Source: Caballeronia ptereochthonis (GTDB taxonomy: Bacteria > Pseudomonadota > Gammaproteobacteria > Burkholderiales > Burkholderiaceae). From it: DNA of 64,000 nt. The translations under genes and the position numbers were made by a program. This document shows positions 51,400 to 60,585 of this stretch, in pieces. The DNA is taken from assembly GCF_001545075.1 (NCBI RefSeq), contig NZ_FCOB02000027.1, positions 1 to 64,000 of the forward strand, given 5' to 3'. Positions within the stretch are counted from its first letter, which is position 1, and every line of letters begins with the position of its first letter. The notes under the pieces are model-generated. The model worked only from the letters and a program-made list of their open reading frames with translations, had not been told where the DNA came from and did not search any database.

Positions 51400-52676
51400 T
51401 GTCCCGGCGGGTCTTCGTCGTCGGCGCGGGCATGGCCGGCCTCGCGGCCGCGGTGCAGGCGCAGCGGCGCGGCGCGCGCGTCGTGCTTCACGAGGCGGCG
51501 GCTCACGCGGGCGGCCGCTGCCGCTCCTACTTCGATTCCAAACTCGGCATCACCATCGATAACGGCAATCATCTGCTGCTATCGGGCAATCAATCGACGA
51601 TGTCATATCTGCGCGCGATCGGCGCGGCGGATACGCTGACCGGCCCGACGCAGGCCGAGTATCCGTTCTTCGATGTGGCGAGCGGCGACGCGTGGACGAT
51701 CCGCATGTCGCCGGGACGATTGCCGCGCTGGATCTTCGACGCCGATGCGCGCGTGCCCGGCACGCGGCCCGCCGATTATCTGTCGTTCCTGCCGCTCTTC
51801 TGGGCGAGGCCGGGCCGCACGGTGGAGGAATCGGTGCGGCGCAAGGATCGCGTCTGGAGCCTGCTCGTGCGCCCGCTTCTGCGCGCGATGCTCAACGCCG
51901 ATCCGTCCGAGGCGAGCGCGGAGCTCGCCGGCAGCCTGCTGCGCGAGACGGTCGCGGCGGGCGGTCAGGCGTGCCGTCCGCTCCTCGCGAAAAGCGGGCT
52001 GTCGCACTCGTTCGTCGAGCCCGCGCTGCGTCTTCTGCAATACGGCGGCGCGGACATCCGGCTCGGCTCGCGCGTGGCGGGCATCGGCATTTCGGGCACG
52101 GATTCGAAGGAGCGTGTAAGCTCGCTGGCTTTCGAGGGCGCGATCGAACCGGTCGCGCTCGGGCCGGACGACGGCGTGGTGCTCGCCGTGCCGCCGGATG
52201 CGGCGCGCCGCCTGATGCCGGATCTGAGCGCGCCGGATGAAACGCGCGCAATCGTTACCGTGCATTTCGCCGTGGACGCGCCGCCCGCTTCGGCGCCGCT
52301 GACGTGCCTCCTCAACGGCATGCCGGACCGGATTTTCGCGGCCGACGGGCGCTTGTCGGTCACGCTCGCGAGCGCCGGCCGATGGCTCGCGACGCCGCAC
52401 GAAGCGCTCGCGCAGGCGGTGTGGCGGGAAACGGCGCAGGCGATGCGCATGCCCGCCGTGCCGACGCCGCCCTGGCAGGTCGTCGCCGAGGAGCACGCGA
52501 CGTTTGCCGCCGTGCCCGCGCAGGAAGGCTTGCGGGCCGCCACGCGCACGCGCTGGCCCAATTTCACGCTCGCGGGCGACTGGACGGCGACCGGCCTGCC
52601 CGCGACGATCGAAGGCGCGATCCGCTCCGGCCAGAAGGCCGCGGACACGCTGTTGAACCCATCGATGGAACGCTGA
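51399..52676 (+). CDS. hpnE: HpnE, hydroxysqualene dehydroxylase
   Basis: A 425-residue FAD-dependent amine-oxidase-fold enzyme that reduces hydroxysqualene to squalene, the last step of the HpnCDE route. The FAD-binding motif VVGAGMAGLAAAVQAQRRGARVVLHEA begins at about residue 6, and the C-terminal FAD block is FTLAGDWTATGLPATIEGAI. The GGRCRS and DNGNHLLLSG segments are typical of HpnE. Start and stop overlap hpnD and shc by one base each. Confidence 0.92.
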   Translation: MSRRVFVVGAGMAGLAAAVQAQRRGARVVLHEAAAHAGGRCRSYFDSKLGITIDNGNHLLLSGNQSTMSYLRAIGAADTLTGPTQAEYPFFDVASGDAWTIRMSPGRLPRWIFDADARVPGTRPADYLSFLPLFWARPGRTVEESVRRKDRVWSLLVRPLLRAMLNADPSEASAELAGSLLRETVAAGGQACRPLLAKSGLSHSFVEPALRLLQYGGADIRLGSRVAGIGISGTDSKERVSSLAFEGAIEPVALGPDDGVVLAVPPDAARRLMPDLSAPDETRAIVTVHFAVDAPPASAPLTCLLNGMPDRIFAADGRLSVTLASAGRWLATPHEALAQAVWRETAQAMRMPAVPTPPWQVVAEEHATFAAVPAQEGLRAATRTRWPNFTLAGDWTATGLPATIEGAIRSGQKAADTLLNPSMER

Positions 52677-54652
52677 TGAACGATTTATCCCTGGCCGTGG
52701 GCGCGCAGGTATCCGCCGCCGCGCTCGATACCGCAGTCAACCTGGCTACCGATGCGCTGCTCGCGGCGCAGCACCCCGAAGGCTACTGGCTTTACGAACT
52801 CGAAGCCGACGCAACCATTCCGGCTGAATACGTGCTGCTCGTCCACTATCTCGGCGAAACGGCCGACGAGAAGCTCGAAGCGAAGATCGGCCGCTATTTG
52901 CGGCGCATCCAGCGCGAGGACGGCGGCTGGCCGCTCTTCACCGGCGGCGCGATGGACGTTTCCGCGACCGTGAAGGCGTACTTCGCGCTGAAGATGATCG
53001 GCGACTCGCCCGATGCCGAGCATATGCAGCGTGCCCGCCGCGCGATTCTCGCCGCGGGCGGCGCGGAGAAGGTGAACGTGTTCACGCGCATCCTGCTTGC
53101 GCTTTTCGGCGTGGTGTCGTGGCGCGCGGTGCCGATGATGCCCGTCGAGATCATGCGCCTGCCGATGTGGTTCCCGTTCCATCTGTCGAAGGTGTCGTAC
53201 TGGGCGCGCACGGTGATCGTGCCGATGCTCGTGCTCAACGCGAAGCGCCCGAAGGCGCGCAATCCGCGCGGCGTGCGCATCGACGAAGTGTTCACGAATC
53301 CGCCGGTCAATACCGGCATGCCGGAGCGCGCGGGGCATCAGAGCCGCGGCTGGTTCGCGTTCTTCCGCGTGGTGGATGCCGTGCTGCGCGTGGCCGACCC
53401 GCTTCTGCCGAAAGCCGGCCGCGAGCGCGCGATCGAGGCGGCGGTGCGCTTCGTCGACGAGCGGCTGAACGGCGAGGACGGACTCGGCGCGATTTTCCCG
53501 GCGATGGCCAACTCCGTCATGATGTACGACGTGCTTGGGTTTCCGCCCGAGCATCCGAACCGCGCGATCGCGCGCAAGTCGCTCGACAAGCTCCTCGTCA
53601 TCGACGAAGCCGACGACGGCGAAGCCTATTGCCAACCCTGCCTGTCGCCGGTGTGGGATACCTCGCTCGCCTCGCACGCGCTGCTCGAGACCGGCATGCC
53701 GAAGGCGCGCGCGGCGGTTGCGCGCGGCCTCGAATGGCTGCTTCCGCTGCAGATTCTCGACGTGCGCGGTGACTGGATCTCGCGCCGCCCGAACGTGCGG
53801 CCGGGCGGCTGGGCATTCCAGTTCGCGAACCCGCATTATCCCGACGTCGACGACACGGCCGTCGTCGCCATGGCGATGGAGCGCGCCGATCGCGAGAACG
53901 GCACCGCGATGTACGGCGAGTCGATCGCGCGGGCGCGCGAATGGGTCGTCGGGATGCAGAGCAGCGACGGCGGCTGGGGCGCGTTCGAGCCCGAGAACAC
54001 GCAGTACTACCTGAACAACATCCCATTCTCGGACCATGGCGCGCTGCTCGATCCGCCGACCGTCGATGTCTCCGCGCGCTGCCTGTCGATGCTCGCGCAG
54101 CTTGGCGAAACGTCCGTGAACAGCGAGCCCGCGCGCCGCGCGTTCGACTACATCGTGAAGGGGCAGGAGCGCGACGGCAGCTGGTACGGCCGCTGGGGAC
54201 TGAACTACATCTACGGCACCTGGTCGGCGATGTGCGCGCTCAACGCCGCCGGCGTCGCGCCGACGGATCCGCGCATGAAGCGCGCCGCCGACTGGCTCGT
54301 CGGCATCCAGAACGCGGACGGCGGCTGGGGCGAGGACGGCGAGAGCTACAAGCTCGACTATCGCGGCTACGAGCAGGCGCCGAGCACGTCGTCGCAGACC
54401 GCGTGGGCGTTGCTCGGGCTGATGGCGGCGGGGCTCGTCGAGCATCCGGCGGTCGCGCGCGGCATCGAGTATCTGATGCGCACGCAGCAGGCGCACGGCC
54501 TCTGGGACGAGACGCGCTTCACCGCCACGGGCTTTCCGCGCGTCTTCTATCTGCGCTACCACGGCTATCGCAAGTTCTTCCCGCTGTGGGCGCTGGCGCG
54601 CTACCGCAATCTGACGCGCGAAGGCCTCACGCGCGTGACGGCGGCGATGTGA
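52676..54652 (+). CDS. shc: Squalene-hopene cyclase (HpnF)
   Basis: A 658-residue membrane-associated class II triterpene cyclase that turns squalene into hopene/diplopterol. The catalytic DxDD motif is DVDD at residues 390-393 (HYPDVDDTAVVAM). Several QW repeats are visible (EDGGWPLF, SDGGWGAF, RDGSWYGRWG, ADGGWGED). The length is normal. The start ATG overlaps the hpnE stop, and the shc stop overlaps the hpnG GTG start, so the operon is translationally coupled. Confidence 0.96.
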   Translation: MNDLSLAVGAQVSAAALDTAVNLATDALLAAQHPEGYWLYELEADATIPAEYVLLVHYLGETADEKLEAKIGRYLRRIQREDGGWPLFTGGAMDVSATVKAYFALKMIGDSPDAEHMQRARRAILAAGGAEKVNVFTRILLALFGVVSWRAVPMMPVEIMRLPMWFPFHLSKVSYWARTVIVPMLVLNAKRPKARNPRGVRIDEVFTNPPVNTGMPERAGHQSRGWFAFFRVVDAVLRVADPLLPKAGRERAIEAAVRFVDERLNGEDGLGAIFPAMANSVMMYDVLGFPPEHPNRAIARKSLDKLLVIDEADDGEAYCQPCLSPVWDTSLASHALLETGMPKARAAVARGLEWLLPLQILDVRGDWISRRPNVRPGGWAFQFANPHYPDVDDTAVVAMAMERADRENGTAMYGESIARAREWVVGMQSSDGGWGAFEPENTQYYLNNIPFSDHGALLDPPTVDVSARCLSMLAQLGETSVNSEPARRAFDYIVKGQERDGSWYGRWGLNYIYGTWSAMCALNAAGVAPTDPRMKRAADWLVGIQNADGGWGEDGESYKLDYRGYEQAPSTSSQTAWALLGLMAAGLVEHPAVARGIEYLMRTQQAHGLWDETRFTATGFPRVFYLRYHGYRKFFPLWALARYRNLTREGLTRVTAAM

Positions 54653-55383
54653 ACGCCCCCGACGCCCGTTCTGCCCGCGCGCTGCGCAACGCGGCGCCTC
54701 GCTCGCCGGTCATCGCCGTGACCGGCATGGCGTTCGAGGCGAAGATCGTTCGCGGTCGCGGCGTCGATGTCGTCTTCGCGGCGCGCGCCGACTGGCTCGA
54801 GCGCGCACTGTCCGATGCGATCGCGCGCGGCTGCTCGGGCATCATCAGCTTCGGCACGGCGGGCGGACTCGCGCCGGATCTCGCGCCGGGCGCGCTGATC
54901 GTCGCGGAAAGCGTGTGCGGCCCGTTCGGCGAGCTTCGGACCGACGCGGCGTGGTCGGCGCGCATCGTCGATGCGTTCGCGGGCACGCCCGTCGCGCGTG
55001 TCACGCGGCGCGGCAAGATGGCCGGCGTCACCGCGCCGGTGAAGAGCGAAGCGGAAAAGCGCTCGCTGCATGGTTCGACGGGCGCGCTCGCCGTCGACAT
55101 GGAATCGCATATCGCCGGAGCGATCGCGACCGCGCGCGGCTTGCCGTTCGCCGTGTGCCGGGCGGTCGTCGACCCGGCCTGGCGCACGCTGCCGCCCGCC
55201 GCCACCGCCGGTTTGCGCGACGACGGCACCACCGCCATCGGTCCAATCCTGCGAGAACTGCTGCACGAGCCCGCGCAACTGGGCGCACTTCTCAAGCTGG
55301 CTTCCGATGCCCGCGACGCCCGCGCGACCCTCGTACAGGCGCGGCACGCGCTCGAAACCGCGCGGGCGCTGGCATTCGACTGA
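54649..55383 (+). CDS. hpnG: HpnG, adenosylhopane nucleosidase/phosphorylase
   Basis: A 244-residue nucleosidase-fold protein that in other species removes adenine from adenosylhopane to give ribosylhopane. It shows GIISFGTAGGLAPDLAPGALIVAE, the MTA/SAH nucleosidase/purine phosphorylase core, and AVDMESHIAGAIA with the Met-Glu purine/ribose contact. GTG at 54649 overlaps the shc TGA by 3 bp. It provides the substrate for later side-chain steps such as HpnI/HpnJ. hpnH is not in the window. Confidence 0.88.
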   Translation: MNAPDARSARALRNAAPRSPVIAVTGMAFEAKIVRGRGVDVVFAARADWLERALSDAIARGCSGIISFGTAGGLAPDLAPGALIVAESVCGPFGELRTDAAWSARIVDAFAGTPVARVTRRGKMAGVTAPVKSEAEKRSLHGSTGALAVDMESHIAGAIATARGLPFAVCRAVVDPAWRTLPPAATAGLRDDGTTAIGPILRELLHEPAQLGALLKLASDARDARATLVQARHALETARALAFD

Positions 55384-55405
55384 TCTTTCCTCTCGATCTT
55401 GCTTT

Positions 55406-55434
55406 TTGCGGGTTAACCCCTATCTCGATATAAT
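55406..55434 (+). promoter_or_regulatory. Sigma-70 promoter of the thioesterase gene
   Basis: TTGCGG (55406-55411), 17-bp spacer, TATAAT (55429-55434): the -10 is perfect and the spacing ideal. It lies 23 bp after the hpnG stop and 74 bp before the thioesterase ATG, so that gene has its own promoter. Confidence 0.7.
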
Positions 55435-55507
55435 CAGGGAAAACCCTAATCAAGTGCGCGGCTCGATCCGGTCGAAGCCACGCCGCGGCAGGAAAGGGAG
55501 GTATCAG

Positions 55508-55981
55508 ATGAATTTTCATACTCGCAAATGGGTCAAGCCGGAAGACTTGAACCCGAACGGCACGTTATTCGGCGGCAGCCTGCTGCGCTGGATCGACGAG
55601 GAAGCCGCGATCTACGCCATTTCGCAGCTGGGCAACCAGCGCGTCGTGACCAAGTTCATGTCGGAGATCAACTTCGTGAGCTCGGCGCGCCAGGGCGACA
55701 TCATCGAGCTGGGCATCACGGCGACGCATTTCGGCCGCACGTCGATCACGCTGCGCGCGGAAGTGCGCAACAAGATCACCCGCAAGAGCATCCTGACTGT
55801 CGAGAAGATGGTGTTCGTGAACCTGAACGAGCAGGGCGAGCCTGCGCCGCACGGCCGCACGCAGATCCTCTATGCCGATGAGCTGTTCGAGGCGTATCGC
55901 CGCGACCAGCGCGCGGTGGAAGCGCCCAAGATTTCAGGCGACGATCTGATCGAGGAAGAGGTCGAGGAAGCCGCGCACTAA
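55508..55981 (+). CDS. Acyl-CoA thioesterase, YciA-like hotdog protein
   Basis: A 157-residue hotdog-fold thioesterase. The family block NPNGTLFGGSLLRWIDEEAA (helix with the catalytic Asp) is followed by SEINFVSSARQGDIIELG and TSITLRAEVRN. YciA/BACH-type enzymes hydrolyse medium- to long-chain acyl-CoA. A very strong AGGGAGGT lies 6 nt before the ATG, and the gene has its own promoter and terminator, so it may not belong functionally to the hopanoid genes. The C-terminal ~20 residues are acidic (EEEVEEAAH). Confidence 0.88.
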   Translation: MNFHTRKWVKPEDLNPNGTLFGGSLLRWIDEEAAIYAISQLGNQRVVTKFMSEINFVSSARQGDIIELGITATHFGRTSITLRAEVRNKITRKSILTVEKMVFVNLNEQGEPAPHGRTQILYADELFEAYRRDQRAVEAPKISGDDLIEEEVEEAAH

Positions 55982-55987
55982 AAGCGC

Positions 55988-56009
55988 AACGGGCGCTCAG
56001 GCGCCCGTT
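55988..56009. terminator. Bidirectional hairpin terminator between thioesterase and mlaA
   Basis: AACGGGCGC-TCAG-GCGCCCGTT, a perfect 9-bp stem between two convergent genes. A short T-rich stretch (TGCTTTCG) follows on the plus strand and GCGCTTTT on the minus strand. Confidence 0.7.
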
Positions 56010-56022
56010 TGCTTTCGAAGGC

Positions 56023-57018
56023 TCACTTGCCCGCGGGCTGCGCCGCGGGATCTTCGTACTGCGGAAGGCCCTGCGCCTTGCTCGAGCTCGGCGAAGGCGC
56101 GCCCTTCGGTGCGTTCTCCTGTGGCGCGGGCGCCTTGCCGCCGACGCCGCCCGCCGGCGACGCCGCCGCGCCCGGATCCACGTAAGTCGGCAAGCCTTGC
56201 CCCGTGCTGCCGCCGCCGGTCGAGCCCGGCGCACTGGCTCCTTCCGGCGCGCTCGCGCCTTCGGGCGCCGATGCGCCCTCGTCGCCGTAATCGGGCAGTG
56301 AGGCGGCGCCTCCGCCCGTCAGCAGATACTGGCGGCGCTGCGTGTACGCATCGCGAACGAAGGCGTATTTGTCGAGCGCGGCTTGCGAGAGCAGGTCGGT
56401 CGCCCCGATCAGGTCCGCGCGCGCGCTCACGAAGTTCAACCCGTACAGCGGCCAGCGGATCTCGGCTTCGGAGTAGCTCAGCGGATTCACGCGCCAGTCG
56501 ACGGCCCAGGTGGTCGCGTCACGGAACGAGCTCGGACCGAGCAGCGGCAGCACGAGATACGGCCCCGACGGCATGCCGTAGTGTCCGAGCGTGAGACCGA
56601 AGTCCTGATGGTGCTTCGGCAAGCCCGCGGGCGATGCGATATCGATCAGGCCGCCGATGCCGAACACCGAGTTCATCGCGATGCGCATCAGATCCTGCGT
56701 CGCGTCGGTGATCTTCAACTGCAGCAGGTTGTTCGCGAAGTTGGAGAAATCGCCGAGATTCGAGAAGAAGTTGCTGACGGCGGTGCGGAACGGGCTGGGC
56801 GTGTAATCGACGTAGAACTGCGCGACGGGCTTCGCGACGTAGGTGTCGAGCGTGTCGTTGAACGTGAAGATCTTGCGGTTCATCGGCTCGAGCGGGTCTT
56901 TCGGATTGCGGTCCGGACCGGTTGCGCAGCCTGTGGTCGCGAGCGCGCCCGCAATGGCCAAACTCAATCCCAATCTACGTACTGCGCGAGCGGTCAAAGC
57001 CGTCGATCCCGACTTCAT
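56023..57018 (-). CDS. mlaA: MlaA/VacJ family outer-membrane lipoprotein with repeat-rich tail
   Basis: A 331-residue lipoprotein, Cys at residue ~31 in the lipobox TTGC. MlaA core motifs are DPLEPMNRKIFTFNDTLD, LGDFSNFANNLLQ, SVFGIGGLIDIAS and HQDFGLTLGHYGMPSGPYLVLPLLGPSS. MlaA pulls mislocalised phospholipid from the outer leaflet. After residue ~240 there is an unusual ~90-residue Pro/Gly/Ala/Ser-rich tail containing EGASAPEGASAPEGASAPG, encoded by near-identical 18-bp DNA repeats. The gene overlaps hpnN by 4 bp, which points to a joint role in hopanoid or phospholipid transport. Confidence 0.9.
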   Translation of the reverse strand: MKSGSTALTARAVRRLGLSLAIAGALATTGCATGPDRNPKDPLEPMNRKIFTFNDTLDTYVAKPVAQFYVDYTPSPFRTAVSNFFSNLGDFSNFANNLLQLKITDATQDLMRIAMNSVFGIGGLIDIASPAGLPKHHQDFGLTLGHYGMPSGPYLVLPLLGPSSFRDATTWAVDWRVNPLSYSEAEIRWPLYGLNFVSARADLIGATDLLSQAALDKYAFVRDAYTQRRQYLLTGGGAASLPDYGDEGASAPEGASAPEGASAPGSTGGGSTGQGLPTYVDPGAAASPAGGVGGKAPAPQENAPKGAPSPSSSKAQGLPQYEDPAAQPAGK

Positions 57019-59675
57019 TCTTCAATTCCTCTAAGGTTGTCATGTCGTCGCGCCGCGCGCAGCTTCGCCCGGTCCGCCGCGCGCACCTTGCGCGGTTTCC
57101 CCATCAGGACGGGCTGGAAGACCACGGCGCCGATCAGCGTGCAAAAGAGCGACAGCGCCAGCAGCCGTCCCATGCTGGACGTGCCCGGGTGATGCGAGAA
57201 CCACAGGCTGCCGAACGCGGTCGCGGTCGTGGCCGCACTGAACATAACGGCATGGGTGAGGCTCGACTGTAGCAGCCGCGTCTGCCCGGAGCGCCACGCC
57301 ATCACGAAATAGATCTTGAACGCCACGCCGACGCCCAGCATGAGCGGCAGCGCGATGATGTTCGCGAAGTTGAGCGGCATCCTGAAGACGACGCACAGCT
57401 CCAGGGTCACGATCGCGGAAACCAGCAACGGTACCAAAGTTCTCAGAACGTCGCCAAAACGGCGCAGCGCAATCCACAAGAGCACCGAGATCGCGATGAG
57501 CGAGTACAGCGCGGCCTGCTGGAACGCCTTGATGATCGTCTCGGCCGAATGGCGCACGGAGATCGGCCCGCCGATCGCGTCGGGCTCGGCCTTCTGCACG
57601 GCATCGGCGAAATGGGCGAGCAGCGTGTCGTCGCTGGGATCGACGCCGGGCGGCGTTTTCGGGGAAACGTCGACGAGCGCCTGACCCTTCGGCGTCACCC
57701 AGGTCTCGACCATCTGCGGCGGCAGCGTCGCGCGCGTGATCTCGGTCGGCGTGAGGAGCGCGCGCAGTTGCGCGAGCGCGAGGCGCAGCGGTTCGGCCAT
57801 CGCGTGCTCGGCGCGGTCGCGCGTGGCGGCGTCGGCTTGGGCCAGCTTCGCGAGCGTTTGCGACAGATGCTTTGCTTCCTTCTCGCCCGGGCCGGGATGC
57901 TCGTCGGCGGCGAGCGAGAGCTGGCTCGACACGCGCTTCAGCGCCGCGACGCGCACGTCGTCCGTCACGGAGGACGCGGTCTGCTGATCGAGCGCGGGCA
58001 GCAGTTGAGCGGCGGCGGCCTTGATGAGCTCGAGCTTCTTCGGCTGATCGGCGGGGATGAGCGAGCTAAGCGTGGTCGCGCGTTCCACTTCCGGCAGCGC
58101 TTGCAGTTTCGCGGCGATCCGGTCCGCCTCCGCGAGCGACGGCGCGAGCACGGCGACGTCGTTTACCGCGCCCTCGGGCGAATCCTTGAGCGAGGCGAGC
58201 GTCATCATCGACTCGGTGTGCGGGTCCTTCAGATGCAGCGGATTGAAGTCGAAACGCAACTGAAAGAGCAGCGGCAGCGCGCCGATCACGACCGCGAGCG
58301 TGCCGATCAGCACCGGCTTGCGGTGCCGGTCGAGGAATTCATCGACGGGCGCCAGCACCGGAAAGCCCGGCGAATGCGCTTCGCCGGGCGGCGCGAACAC
58401 CTTGATGAGCGCGGGCAGCAGCGTCATGTTGGTCACGTACGCGACGAACATGCCGACGCCCGCGATCAGCCCCAGCTCCGACACGCCGCGATACGCGGTA
58501 GGCAGGAACGAGAAGAAGCTCGCGGCGGTCGCGGTGGCGGCGAGCGTGAGCGGCACGGCGACATGGCGCGCGGTTTCCGCGAGCGATACGTCGAGCCGTT
58601 TGTGCTTGTAGCGCTCTTCGCGATACTTCACGCCGAACTGAATGCCGAAGTCCACGCCGAGGCCGACGAACAGCACCATGAACGCGACCGAGATCATGTT
58701 GAGCGCGTGGACCATCATGAGGCCGAGCGCGGCGGTGATCGCGAGCCCGACGAACAGCGTGATGAACACCGCGAAGATCATGCGCTTCGAGCGCAGCGCG
58801 ACCCACAGGATCATCAGCACGACGAGGAACGTCAGCACGCCGTTGAGCACGGCGCCGTCCTGCACGGACGCGAACTCCTCGTCGGCGAGCGGCTGCGCGC
58901 CGGTCAGATGCAGCGTCGCGCCGTACTTCTTGTCGATGCCGATCTCCGCCGCCTTCGCGCGAATCTCCTCCGATGTGCCCGCCGCCGCCTTCAGCGCGTT
59001 GAAGTTCAGCTCCGGCAGCACGGTGACGAACGCGCGCCCGGGCGCATCGCTCGTCGACGAATCCGCCAGGCCGCGCCAGGAGAACGCGGCGGGCTGATTC
59101 GCCAGGACGCGGTCCAGCACGGTCGCGCTCTTGCCGAGCAGGCCGGCCATCTGGCCGAGATTGACCTGACCCGTCAGCAACGGCAGATTGAGCGTGGTGT
59201 TGAGCGTCTGCGCGAGACCGGTGAGCGTGGGGTCGTGCGCGAGCGTGTTGATGAGCGGGCGCGCGGAAACGAGCTGCTTCGTGATCTGCTCGACCTTGTC
59301 CGTCGGCAGGTAGACCAAGCCGTTGTGCTCGAAGAACGCGCCGCCCGCGGGCTGCGATACCGATTTGAAGCGGTCCGGCTCCTTCGCGAGCGCGGCGGCG
59401 AGATCGTTCGCGGCGGCAGCGGCGAACTCCTGCGCGGGCGCCTCGACGACGATCAGGAGCGTCGCGCCGCGCTGCGGAAACGCCTCGTCGATGGCGTTGC
59501 TGCGCGCGGCCCACTCGGGCTCGGCCTCGATCAGCTGGCTGACGTCCGTGCTGATCTTGAAGTGCTGGACGACATAAATCGTGCTCAGCACGCCAAGCAG
59601 CAGCGAAACGGCGATAATCCACGCCGGGCGGCGGATGGAGAGTGTGACGAAGCGGGTAATGTTGGACGTCAGCAT
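57015..59675 (-). CDS. hpnN: HpnN, hopanoid-associated RND (MMPL-type) transporter
   Basis: An 886-residue inner-membrane RND transporter with the MMPL layout: one N-terminal helix, a large periplasmic domain, a block of helices at ~280-450 including GLGVDFGIQFGVKYREERY (the RND helix 4 motif), a second periplasmic domain, and a final block (FANIIALPLMLGVGVAFKIYFV). HpnN is needed in Rhodopseudomonas palustris to place hopanoids in the outer membrane. The start codon is preceded by a 262-bp divergent intergenic region shared with the MlaC/HpnM-like gene. The ATGA overlap with mlaA indicates one operon. Confidence 0.92.
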   Translation of the reverse strand: MLTSNITRFVTLSIRRPAWIIAVSLLLGVLSTIYVVQHFKISTDVSQLIEAEPEWAARSNAIDEAFPQRGATLLIVVEAPAQEFAAAAANDLAAALAKEPDRFKSVSQPAGGAFFEHNGLVYLPTDKVEQITKQLVSARPLINTLAHDPTLTGLAQTLNTTLNLPLLTGQVNLGQMAGLLGKSATVLDRVLANQPAAFSWRGLADSSTSDAPGRAFVTVLPELNFNALKAAAGTSEEIRAKAAEIGIDKKYGATLHLTGAQPLADEEFASVQDGAVLNGVLTFLVVLMILWVALRSKRMIFAVFITLFVGLAITAALGLMMVHALNMISVAFMVLFVGLGVDFGIQFGVKYREERYKHKRLDVSLAETARHVAVPLTLAATATAASFFSFLPTAYRGVSELGLIAGVGMFVAYVTNMTLLPALIKVFAPPGEAHSPGFPVLAPVDEFLDRHRKPVLIGTLAVVIGALPLLFQLRFDFNPLHLKDPHTESMMTLASLKDSPEGAVNDVAVLAPSLAEADRIAAKLQALPEVERATTLSSLIPADQPKKLELIKAAAAQLLPALDQQTASSVTDDVRVAALKRVSSQLSLAADEHPGPGEKEAKHLSQTLAKLAQADAATRDRAEHAMAEPLRLALAQLRALLTPTEITRATLPPQMVETWVTPKGQALVDVSPKTPPGVDPSDDTLLAHFADAVQKAEPDAIGGPISVRHSAETIIKAFQQAALYSLIAISVLLWIALRRFGDVLRTLVPLLVSAIVTLELCVVFRMPLNFANIIALPLMLGVGVAFKIYFVMAWRSGQTRLLQSSLTHAVMFSAATTATAFGSLWFSHHPGTSSMGRLLALSLFCTLIGAVVFQPVLMGKPRKVRAADRAKLRAARRHDNLRGIEE

Positions 59676-59937
59676 GAAGACGCTACCTGGGGGTGTCCTG
59701 TTGTTCTTGCGCTTTCAACGAGCGCGAATTGCATGATGCCGGCCGCCGGGTTCCGAATCATTTTCATGACACGACACGGGTGTCGCGCAAGTATACCGGG
59801 CGCGCCGGAACACTCCGTGCTTGAACTGTTGCGGCGCTGCGGTGTCGGTATACTGACTTCGTCGCCATTCGGTCGCCCTCGCAACGCCTGAAGGCCGCAG
59901 AGCCCGCGCCACCAAACCTGATTAGAGAACGGGTGCC

Positions 59938-60555
59938 ATGAAACACTATCTGTCTATTTGCTTTGCTTTCCTCCTTGCCTCGATGTCGTTCGCCGGCGAG
60001 GCGCTCGCACAAACGAGTCCCGATTCAGTCGTCAAGAGCGCCGTCGAGGGCACCGTCAACGCGATGAAGGCCGACCCGCAGGCGCGCGGCGGCGACATGG
60101 CGAAGATCACGCAGCTCGTCGAAACGCGCTTCCTGCCCGCCACCGACTTCCAGCGCACGACGCGCATCGCGGTCGGCAAGGCCTGGGCGAGCGCCACGCC
60201 CGACCAGCAGAAGCAGCTTTACGATCAGTTCCAGACGCTTCTGGTCCGCACGTATGCTGCGTCCCTCTCGCAATTGCGCGATCAGGACGTGAAGTTCCGC
60301 TTCGACGCGCCCAACGTCGACGCCAACACGAAGGACACGGTCGTCGAATCGCATGTCATTTCCACGGGCGGCGACAATCCCGTGCGCTATCGCCTGCAAA
60401 AGACGCCGCAGGGCTGGAAGATCTACGACATCGACATGATGGGCGCTTGGCTCATCCAGGTCTATCAGCAACAGTTCGCCGGCCAGCTGCAAAAGGGCGG
60501 CGTCGACGGTCTCATCAAGTTCCTCTCCGAGCACAACGCCCGTTCCGCGGGCTGA
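59938..60555 (+). CDS. MlaC/HpnM-like periplasmic lipid-binding protein
   Basis: A 205-residue protein with signal peptide MKHYLSICFAFLLASMSFAGEALAQ. The mature protein has the MlaC/Ttg2D core: FLPATDFQRTTRIAVGKAWASATPDQQKQLYDQFQTLLVRTYA, and WKIYDIDMMGAWLIQVYQQQFAGQLQ near the end. MlaC proteins shuttle phospholipid across the periplasm; HpnM is the hopanoid-associated member. It is divergent from hpnN-mlaA, so an inner-membrane pump, a periplasmic carrier and an outer-membrane lipoprotein are encoded at one locus. Whether the cargo is hopanoid, phospholipid or both is not shown. Confidence 0.88.
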   Translation: MKHYLSICFAFLLASMSFAGEALAQTSPDSVVKSAVEGTVNAMKADPQARGGDMAKITQLVETRFLPATDFQRTTRIAVGKAWASATPDQQKQLYDQFQTLLVRTYAASLSQLRDQDVKFRFDAPNVDANTKDTVVESHVISTGGDNPVRYRLQKTPQGWKIYDIDMMGAWLIQVYQQQFAGQLQKGGVDGLIKFLSEHNARSAG

Positions 60556-60585
60556 CGCGCTCGCGTCCTTCCGGCCGGCCGGGCG

